Shown here in pieces: positions 55,219-64,000 of a stretch of 64,000 nt of DNA. Numbering within the stretch: position 1 is the first letter of the stretch; each line of letters begins with the position of its first letter. Under the pieces are notes generated by a model. That model saw nothing but the letters and a program-made list of their open reading frames with translations, did no database searches and was not told where the DNA came from. The DNA is from Synaphobranchus kaupii (lineage: Eukaryota; Chordata; Actinopteri; Anguilliformes; Synaphobranchidae): assembly GCA_029718625.1 (NCBI GenBank), contig CM056396.1:27636974-27700973 (forward strand). Direction: 5' to 3'. A program made the position numbers and the translations under genes.

Positions 55219-57790
55219 GCTTACACTTAATCAACTAGAAGATGCTCTTTCCCGGAAAGATAAAAAGCTATCATTCAAATACCCTGGGGAAAGAGTTTAG
55301 CCGGGATTACCCAGCATGTAACAGGTCAGCAGTGCGCACGCTGCTCTCAGCTGTAGCAATGGAATCGGTTCGGAATGGCTCCCCCATACGCTTTATAGTG
55401 CACTATTTAGGGGATTTGGCCATTCTGATGGTTTCCAAATTCTCAATTGAGAACACTGAGAATAAGGACATCCTAGAAAATGGCCGATTCCCTATACAGT
55501 GCACCATAAGGCGTATAGAGTGCCATTCCGAAAGCAGCCATAGGCTTTTTATTAAAGTGACCGAGATTGAGGTAAACCGCTGCCCACGCTGAGGTTTGAC
55601 GGTACCTTCGCTTCATTTAAAAAAATTACCTCTTACAAGGGTTAGAGGAGGGTATAGCAGAGAGGAGGGAAAATGCTCTCTTAGCTGTCAAATATTTTGC
55701 CGTTTCACACTCCACTGTCATTAGTCCAGGCAGTGCACATTTCTTAACAGGGCTTTTCTACTTAACCACCCCCCCCCTAAGGAAAAAAAAAAAAACCCTG
55801 CTCAAAAATTCAAAGTGCTACAGATTGTGTAGCTAAGCAAGGCAAAAAGGTGCAAATCTCCCGGCGCAAGACTGTATTTATTACCCCAAGAATTTAAAAT
55901 GCAAACATGAATTTAAATGCAACAATAGGAATAAAACGTGAGAAGAAAACATTGGACTGTTTATGGAAGATGCCAAGGAAACAGCACAATAAGAAGCGCT
56001 GAGAGAAACGATAATAACTTAACACGGGGGACAACAGGACATCAAACAGCTTTAACAAAAAATAAACACGTAAATGGACGGCATATGCCATCCACAGTCT
56101 CGGCTGTAAGTGTGTGACAAGGAGGAAGGGCAGGGATATCGGGAGTAGAGATTCTCAGGGGATAACTCAAGCGAAGATTTGACTCCCGACACTAGGCCCC
56201 TGAAGCGTTGCCATGACGACAAAAAATCTGGCTGGCCCCGACAGCTCCCAGACCTGGCAATGGTTATATTACCTCTGTGTGTTGTGTATGTGCGTTTCCA
56301 AGAGCAATCCAATTTATGTTCTCGACCTGTAACGCCTCGCTCTAATTGGAAAATATGGCACAAGTGTGCGAATGTAATTAGCCTGGTCCCAGCATCGCAC
56401 CTCCCGGGTTCACACGCCTGTGGAGGGGGAAAAGGAGAGCTCATTTTCACATTACACTCGACTCCGGAAAGACAGCGAGCGTTAAACATATACGTATACG
56501 GTGAAAGGAAGCAGATGCGTTTCTGTGCCGCTATGCATCGTCTTAAAAAGATATCTGCAAGACCAGGCAAAACCACAGGGCTGTAGAACGGTGTTCTATT
56601 TCAAGAGACGTGTACCGCTCCCTCCTCGTGGGCGGACCCAATTGTGCAAAACTACCTCTCCACCTGAATGAGAAACACAACCCCCGTTCCACATCAAAGG
56701 CTGGCTGTCAGTTACGAATAATACCCAACATCTGCGTCTGTTTTACGGCGGACATGGATCTCCCCCCGCTCTGCTCAGTCTAAGAATTATTAAATTCGTG
56801 CAGAAATTGCCTGTTACGCCGAAGTTCTTCTTTGTTTTTTTGTTCCTGAAGAGCAGCATATGGGACCATAGGCTACGCGACCGTTCTTCTTGCGTAAACA
56901 AATCTTTAAACAAACATGAACGGAACAACTAAAACTACGACGAGCTATAAATCAAAGCAGGGAGTGGCTATGTGCTCAGTTGCTACACGTAGAACCAAAG
57001 CAAATTGATACATATTTAAAAAAAATATTGACATTACTTTTTCTACATCACTTATCTACACCACTTTATTCAGTAGGCCTAACATCTATGTCCAAATGCT
57101 GAAGTCAGCGAGAAATTGTCAACATAACGGAACTATTCACAAAAATAATTTTCCCCAATTCTTGCGGCGGAGAAAAAACTTAAGCGAATGACACCAGTTT
57201 GCCAAAGATGTTTGTCGTTTCTGTTCTACTATTGAATTGCAAAACTTCCTTTGGTTCTATCCTTTCCAGTCGCCATTTGGCGCAATTACACACGATTCTT
57301 CTCAAATTAAGTGCTTCGCGACATTGCCTCGCTGAAAATTCCAACTAAAACCAAAAGCAAAGGGATTGCATAACAAAAGTAGTGCTCCCCCCAAGAAACG
57401 CTGAAAACAGCGAGCACATTATACTCCCTAAACATTCCTGTTACCGCGAGCTGGTGATGGCAGGCACGTGTTTTCCCCAAAGTTACAGTCGGACCCTGCA
57501 TGGTCACTTTAAAAACACTCAACCCGAAACGTGCGCAGTGTTATTGACAGCGACGCTAACCATAACATTACACCCATCCGTCACGTTTCGTCTCATATGC
57601 ACACAATAGCAAATAATAACTTAACTGATATCCTGCAAGAGCGTCGACAGCAAATAGATACGTTACCTGCATCGCTGTGCATACCTTCAAATACACGTTA
57701 GTTGTCTTTCGGATAAAAACAGGTGATCTCTGGGAACCTGCGATATTTTAATTTTACACAAAATAAATTGATGAGCTGTTCAATTTCTCA
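55219..57790. other. Upstream DNA; possible conserved non-coding block near 56100-56600
   Basis: No coding exon is supported. The block about 56180-56560 lacks repeats, is of balanced composition, and contains several homeodomain-like TAATTGG/TAATTAG cores, so it may be regulatory. This is a composition-based guess. Confidence 0.3.
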
Positions 57791-58085
57791 CCTCCTCGTA
57801 AAATGCGCACCGCTGGATTTTAAACTGTTCGAAGATTCTTCCATTTCCTCCGAGCTGACGTCTCGCGCCCCCGCGTGAACGTGGCTCCAATATTCTGGCT
57901 TGATCTGTTCGCTTTTTGATTCCAGTCAAGCTTACAATAAATCCGTGGTTATTGGGCAACCTGGAGCACAAAACAGCGACCACTTCGCTAGCCAGTCTCC
58001 CCTCGCCCCTCCTGATCTCTCGTTCACCAACAAAGGCACAGCGAGTTATCAGTATTGTATTAGAGCGCTTCTAGCCCCATGCTCA
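57791..58085 (-). promoter_or_regulatory. Candidate promoter and non-coding first exon of the semaphorin gene
   Basis: On the minus strand ACGAGGAG is followed by a GTGAGA donor (57785-57790). The sequence before it is CpG-richer than its surroundings and includes GCGAGACGTCAGCTCGG (CRE-like) and inverted CCAAT motifs near 57890 and 57950. It would supply the 5' exon required by the acceptor at 44945-44946, giving a first intron of about 13 kb. No transcript evidence; an upstream ATG in the candidate exon (GGAAATGGAAG) would be followed by a short frame. Confidence 0.3.
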
Positions 58086-58604
58086 TTTTAAACAAAACAG
58101 AAACAGCGTGTCTGCCATCTAGTGCCATCTAATGGCAAAGAACAAAAAATGAGCAGTATTACATTCATAAATAAATATTTAAAAACAAATTCAAATATTA
58201 ATAAAATAAATTGTATCACAATTACGCAAGTAGGGCCCAACAAATGATCACGGTACACTCTATGTAGTGGGGAAACAATTAAATACTGTATTTTTCGAGA
58301 AAAAATAAGTAGGCCTACATATTATATCATATTTTATAGATATCAATGACGTCCATGGTTTTCATGTCGTGTTATTTATTTGAGCGAAGAACGGGTGAAA
58401 AGGTAAAGTTTGACTGAAACGGCAGACGGACATATGGACATTGAGGTTGTAATACTGAATTAAAAAATTAAACAGATAAGTTCTGCAGCACCGTCCTCGC
58501 TCATTTTAGAACTGTTTGACAATAGGCAAAACGCCATTCTGCTCTCCGTCAAATCAACAGGCTATATATAGTGTTATATAAACTGTAGTCCTGGGGTACT
58601 CAAG

Positions 58605-58800
58605 CTTATCCAGAAAGGGCCGGTGTGGGTGCAGGCTTTTGTTCCAACCAAGCAGTTACACACCTGATTTTACTAATCAACTAACCAACCACTAGAGTCT
58701 TAGCTAAGGACCTTGATTAGTAGAATCGGGTGTGTTACTGCCTGGCTCAAACAAAAGCCTGCACCCAGACCAGCCCTTTCTGGATAGGATTGACAACGAC
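58605..58800. mobile_element. Foldback MITE
   Basis: TATCCAGAAAGGGCCGGTGT and GTGCAGGCTTTTGTTCCAAC on the left are mirrored by CAAAAGCCTGCACCCAGACC and GCCCTTTCTGGATA on the right. The centre also folds (CTGATTTTACTAATCAA with TTGATTAGTAGAATCGG). Non-coding; common in fish genomes. Confidence 0.78.
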
Positions 58801-58952
58801 CGGACCCCTGCTCTAGTCCACTCAACACATTTTAATTTGACTCAGAAAAAGCATGAACAACTAATTTTTCATTTGAAATGGAACAGCCAATGTCTAAGCA
58901 TGCAAAGTCTTGTTTTTCTTTTTAAATCCAAATTATTTGAAAATGGGAAATG

Positions 58953-59033
<81 letters not shown>

Positions 59034-59038
59034 TGTGT
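58953..59038. repeat. (GT)n microsatellite
   Basis: About 40 GT units with one A interruption near 59027. Confidence 0.98.
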
Positions 59039-59215
59039 GAATGAAAGTCACAATGTACAATCACCTGTAACAGAGATATAGGAGTAGCCTACAATAGGGA
59101 ACAGATTTAATCTGTTAAGAGTCAAACATACTTTATCAGAACTGGCTTTGCACTGAACTATTACTGGACCGTATTGCATTGGAACATTTAAATTACAATC
59201 ACTTAGGAGACACTC

Positions 59216-59332
59216 TTAGGCTACACAATAAAATGTCCAGTATTCATTTAACTCTAACAGAGTACACGTGAGTTCAATATGGACCATAATGTACGAGTTG
59301 ATTTAACACTGAACATTTTATTGTGTAGGCTA
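59216..59332. mobile_element. MITE copy 1, about 117 bp
   Basis: GGCTACACAATAAAATGTCC on the left is mirrored by ACATTTTATTGTGTAGGC on the right; CTCTAACAGAGTACACGTGA lies between. Confidence 0.72.
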
Positions 59333-59435
59333 TCCAGGGTGACATAAAAAAGAGCAATGTCAGTAGCATCAGTGTTAGTGTTGCATAGCCTACTCCTTGG
59401 CATTGCAGGCAACAGTTGGTCGCAACCATTTATAC

Positions 59436-59580
59436 GCAGTAAAATGTCCAGTTTTAATTAAACTCTAATAGAGTACATATGAGCCTAATCTGGCCAGAGT
59501 AGGCTCATATGTACACTGCTAGAGTTGAATTAACACTGTTAGATTTGAATTAACACTGGACATTTTGAATTTACTGTATC
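59436..59580. mobile_element. MITE copy 2, same family
   Basis: CAGTAAAATGTCCAGTTTTA on the left is mirrored by CTGGACATTTTGAATTTACTG on the right; GAGTACATATGAGCCTA and TAGGCTCATATGTAC form an inner hairpin. Lies about 100 bp from copy 1. Confidence 0.72.
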
Positions 59581-61099
59581 ACTCACCTACAAGTCGACCA
59601 CTGGCTCTGATCCCAGTTCCAACGGCTTTCGTTTTGAAAGGAAGCGACATCAATCTGAACGTACATTACTGAAATGTGTCAGTAGGCTACAGTAAAATGC
59701 GGTGAAAACTTCTGTCTAGCCTACTATGAAATGCCCTGACGTTTTCCTGGGCGCTTCCGTCACTTTCTCACCTGGAAGGCTCAGCTCACTTGGAACGCAC
59801 TCAGCTCACTTGGAACGCACTCAGCTCATCCTGGTTGTTTATTCCTTATAAGCTATCGGCTTAATCCAAACCCTTGCTTTTCCCATCGAGTCACTTCGTA
59901 GTCGATGGCCTTCATGAGGAATAACGCGCCACAGGACTGTATAATATGGTTTAACGTGACAGTCGTGTCATTCTCTCGCTTCTACTACGCTATAGCGATA
60001 TAGGTAGGTCACAACACCGCGGGGAAAGGCGGCGGTAAGACCGCTAAAGGGAGAAAAGCAGATTTGCAGATTAGAGGTGACCTCGGCTCGAAACAGCCCT
60101 CTGGTAGCCGATAGAGACAGGTTGGTGTAGGCCTATCGTCAGTTCTGGGCTGGAAGTGAACAGATAACGCGGCATTGGGGTGTCTACTGTCTTGCCCAAA
60201 ACACCTGTTCAGTGGCTGTGCGAGCATCATCGTTTCCGAGACAGCTAACGCGTGTTCCCACAAATATGCTTATAGGAACTCATCAGTTAGGCCTATACCT
60301 GTCTCAAAAATATAGTTTTTTTCCCATTCATCTTTGCTGAAAGGACTGGCGCAGCCTACAGAAAACACCCAAATAGAAAATGGCATTGCATTACAGGAAT
60401 TTTAGCAGGCGCCCTTATCCAGATTTCAGAGCCAGTAGGCCTAAAAAAAAAGTTCCTGTCACTGTGGTGGTACCCTACAGCCTATAGGTAGCTACAGAAA
60501 ACTGCACCCCTAGCCAGTTAATTTGTGCCTTTTCTGATTAGAAAAGTTACTTAGTAGTACCAAAATAGAACATTATTGTATACTTTCAGGGTACATTTGG
60601 GGAATTTGTTCCTTAAAGGACAAAAATGTACCCACACTGTACCTTTATTTCTCAGAATGTGCAACCTTTATGTTACAAGTCCGCTTCCCTAACAATTTAA
60701 TTGCACTGCCGCCCGAATGGAGTTGTAGTTGCCTACGATTTGCAGTTAGGCTACTTTAGAATCATGAACAACAACTATTGTTGACTAGTACTAGGATTGG
60801 AACAACAATATCTCCAAACGATGTAAAACTGCCCAATGAAAAAAGGAGAAAACGGTGTTTTAATTAATTTTTTATATCGAGGATTAAAGGGCCCATTGCG
60901 TGGTCACTCTGGTCACGGCCGTGACACATTTCTGCCGCTAGAGGGTACGCTCGGATTACAAAATGCTTTATTCCCCCCAGCCAACCGTAATTTTGTAATT
61001 GACTTTTCTAAAATTACACAATGTTGCTTACGCGGTGGAAAATACCATAATAATGCCATGCATAACATGATCATGTTATCATATAGCCTAAGGAAATTA

Positions 61100-61133
<34 letters not shown>

Positions 61134-62506
61134 CCAACGGATCATCGCCAAGCACTACAATATAATTTCATACAGAAAATGTGCATTTATTTGTCTAAAC
61201 AATATATCTGATTTGGGTCATTCATAAACCCCTTTGCGGAGATGGCAAATTTCACCTATTTAAGGGGTGCTCTGTTTAAGGCTTTATAACTCCAGGTGTG
61301 AGCATCACATACACTTGGTAAATGGCTTAAATGAAACAAGACAGGTGTACCATTTACAATACAAACTTAGATTTGTTTATTTTCATAAATTAAGTCAAAA
61401 TAAAGTGCCACAAATGCAAAGAAACTTTGGAAAAAGTTAGTTTTTTTTATTTTGCTGAGAGCTACATAAGTGAAATCGGTAATATATATACATTTCCTGG
61501 ATCATAAACTCCATGTCCACAAGTTTAGAAAAATCTGAGGATGATATGCAGAACTACTAAAGGTCTATGATGCAAAATATAGCAGTGCATCCTGTTGTCC
61601 ATTAGTGTCTCCAAATCTATCCAAATGGCTAAATTGTGCACTGCTCTAAATAATAAAAAAAATATATATTTAACTACAAATCAACAGTTCTGGCTCATAA
61701 AACTCACTTTTGCATAATATAGTAATATAATAATAGATATCTATGGGTCCAAAACCCCTATGCAAAACATGCCATAAAATTAATAAATTAGTTTTGTCCA
61801 TTACAAAACAAATACATTTGCTCCTTCTGATGGCTTAAGATAAAAAACATTGATATCACAGTGTTACATACACCTAAATATGTTGCCTAATCATTCACTC
61901 TTGTACCTCAATAAAACACCACTTGTCCCTGTACTCTACAGTATGTATACCTTTGTCCTGGGATTGCATTTTTCTGTATTCTTTTAAATTTTCCTATTCA
62001 TAATGACTCCAAGGACATTTTTACCTTAATCTACCACATATCAGCGCACAGTAAATTGGAATGAGCAGTTGTCATGCCCTAAGAGACAAGTATACGCCAT
62101 AGCCTATATTATGTATGATAACATGAACATAAAATAGTATTCCACCATCTGCAAAATGCTGCCAAATGTTCTATCTTCAATGAACATCAGTAGCCTACAT
62201 CAAAAATACATTTAAAGATTGCACTACAGTATGTGAAATGCACTCAAAATGCGAAAATAATAGGGCTATCAAACATATTGGAAAGACAGTGCTCGAGTGG
62301 AAACACAAACGTACATATGTAGCCAGCGAGACCAACGGTATTTTAGACCCAAAAATACTTACATATCGCAAAAGGGAAACTCCCCTCCATAATGCGTATT
62401 CTATAGAGCTTGCGTAATACTAGACAGTTAAAACGAAAACTGCCGTTACGCTGGGCTGTAGTAAATTGCTCAAAGCACCCAAAAAGACTTGGCATATACC
62501 ATTGCG
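59581..62506. other. Upstream DNA, no gene seen
   Basis: Contains a SINE tail fragment near 60390-60440, a possible small inverted-repeat element near 60560-60640 (CAGGGTACATTT and AAATGTACCC), and a (GT)n tract at 61099-61131. AT-rich from 61140 onward. No exon recognised. Confidence 0.45.
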
Positions 62507-63666
62507 TGTTACGACCCCGGAATAGGACAGAACCCAAATGCAACGACAAGGAGATAGAAATGCAAAAATGAATATTTATTTAAGCTCAGGGCAGTCCTGA
62601 GCATGGGGAGAAAAAGGCAATAACGGTAGAAGTTCCCAGCCGGAAACTGGACTCAACCGGGACCTCAGAATTGCTCCAAGCCGGAGCTGGACTTGACAGG
62701 TTACACCGGTATTGTTCCAAGCCAGAACTGGACTTGACGGGTCACACTGGGAGCGCTAGGCATCCAATAATTTAAGCTTCGAACTTGTCTCCTGAAGCGA
62801 TGGAGAAACAATTAAGACACAGTCCAGTAATGAATGTGCGGGAGCAGAGGGAGCAGGGAAAGTCAGGGGTGATAATGGTAACAGGTAACCGGGTTGTTTG
62901 GAGCAGGGGATGAGCGGGGAGCGGGAGCGGTAGAGCAGGACAGTGCAGCGGAGCCCGGGCAGGACGCCGACGTGGCAACAGGGCAGCGGCAGTAGCAGCA
63001 CGGCAACAGCAGGGCGGCAGCAGAGGCAGGAGCGTCAGCACATCAGCAGCACCGCAGCACAGGGTGTGAGCGTGGACCGCCGCAGGGTGTAATAGCAGAA
63101 GCCCAAGCTGCATGCACAAACGTCAGGTGGAAGGCTGGGAGACCGCAACACAGGCAGGGATTCGCAGACAACTGCAGACTGGCAGACTTTAAGTAGACAA
63201 GGTGGTTAGCGAGACAGAATAGTGAACAGCAGGTGATGCCGCTCAGACTGGACAGAGTGAGGATTTAAACAGTTCAGCAGAGTGAATTAACACCGAACAG
63301 AACTAAACTGTTTGACTAGACAGAGAACCAGACAAGACCAGAAGTTTCAGACTACAAACGTTAACGAACTGGCAAAGGACAGAGAACTAAACTACAACTG
63401 ACTAAATACAACATTTAATTGGTATCAATTATGTGCCGCGTGCGAATGTATGCAAGAGTGATTAGCAGATTGAAGAGTGTGGAATGCATGCGACAACGGG
63501 GAAATGGGATAGGCGGAGACAGGAGTGGTGAAACAGAGTGATACAAACAGGAGAAACACACCCAGCCTGTAGCATGGGGGAAAACACGGACAATGGAGAG
63601 ACAAACACGAAACAGGGGGAGAGGGAAAACACGGAGAAAACAACAGGATGGGAGTGGAACGTAACA
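62507..63666 (-). mobile_element. Solo LTR of an LTR retrotransposon, 1160 bp
   Basis: The element runs from TGTTACG to CGTAACA (TG...CA ends, perfect 7-bp inverted termini) and is flanked on both sides by TTGCG (62502-62506 and 63667-63671), an exact 5-bp target duplication. There is no gag or pol. On the minus strand AAATAAATATTC lies about 70 bp before the terminus ending GGGGTCGTAACA, as in fish Gypsy-type LTRs, so I orient it minus. It is GC-rich with CAG/CGG-rich stretches near 62930-63060. A solo LTR normally arises by recombination between the two LTRs of a full element. Confidence 0.85.
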
Positions 63667-63671
63667 TTGCG

Positions 63672-64000
63672 AAGGTTATAATGTACTCTATTGGATAAAA
63701 AAGCCGACAATTAAACCAGAATGAACTGTAATGCATGAGACAGGCTTACAGGGCATGGGGGTATTACGCGGCGACGTTTCAGATAGTGTAATAGCGGTAT
63801 AAAGTGTTGTATATTTCTCAAACCGATTGTACCAGACAATAAATGACAACTGAATTTTGAAAGGAACATCTCGATGTGTAAAACCAATGGTAGGATTGTA
63901 TATTTATTTCATATTCCCTTACAGAAAAGAAGTTTATTCAAGTGTGCTATTAGTATACTTCTTTTAAACTAAAAATAAGTGAGTATGCTTTCAGTTTACT
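63672..64000. other. Right-edge DNA, no gene seen
   Basis: AT-rich sequence with no recognised gene or repeat family. AGTATACTTC near 63954 and CTTTCAGTTTACT at the end hint at another small repeat running off the window. Confidence 0.35.

Noticed and set aside
56052..56576. 174-codon minus-strand frame
   Set aside because: No domain, no helix or strand pattern, no splice or start context; better read as non-coding DNA.

Overview
The window is vertebrate nuclear DNA, most likely from a ray-finned (teleost) fish. It holds multi-exon genes with canonical GT/AG junctions, Tc1-like DNA transposons, tRNA-headed SINEs with the fish-type 'GTAAGTCGCTCTGGATAAGAGCGTCTGCTAAA'-like tail (given here as a description of that family), long CA/GA/GAA microsatellites, many minisatellites and many small inverted-repeat elements. 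No bacterial or viral gene organisation is present. All host genes I can support lie on the minus strand.

Layout, left to right. (1) 628-1738: the first two recognisable coding exons of an MS4A-family four-pass membrane protein; the rest of that gene runs off the left edge. (2) 4589-12730: a complete second MS4A-family gene with six coding exons, all introns phase 0, predicted 259 aa. It has a possible TATA promoter and non-coding first exon at about 13261-13451. Its first coding intron carries a structurally complete Tc1-like transposon with an open 342-aa transposase, plus other inverted-repeat elements. (3) 13452-17986: intergenic DNA with a 17-copy 29-bp minisatellite, and the probable 3' UTR of the next gene. 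(4) 17987-44943: a complete class 4 semaphorin gene with 14 coding exons, predicted 819 aa: signal peptide, sema domain, PSI, Ig-like domain, stalk, transmembrane helix and an 80-aa tail. Its introns hold a dead Tc1 copy, a GAA microsatellite, minisatellites, a LINE remnant, SINEs and a long-TIR element. (5) 44944-64000: either upstream flank or a very long 5' UTR intron, because a splice acceptor sits directly before the start codon. A candidate first exon is proposed near 57791-58080. A solo LTR with an exact 5-bp target duplication lies at 62507-63666.

The two MS4A genes look like neighbours in a tandem family cluster: same strand, same exon phases, and a 102-bp first-transmembrane exon in both. 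The semaphorin is a membrane guidance or immune ligand with no evident pathway link to MS4A beyond adjacency. I found no convincing new multi-gene system. The most notable items are the intact Tc1 element 54 bp from an MS4A splice donor, an unclassified long-TIR element with a TTAA on one side, a TA-flanked MITE nested in a SINE, and the unusual number of minisatellites, several next to semaphorin exons.
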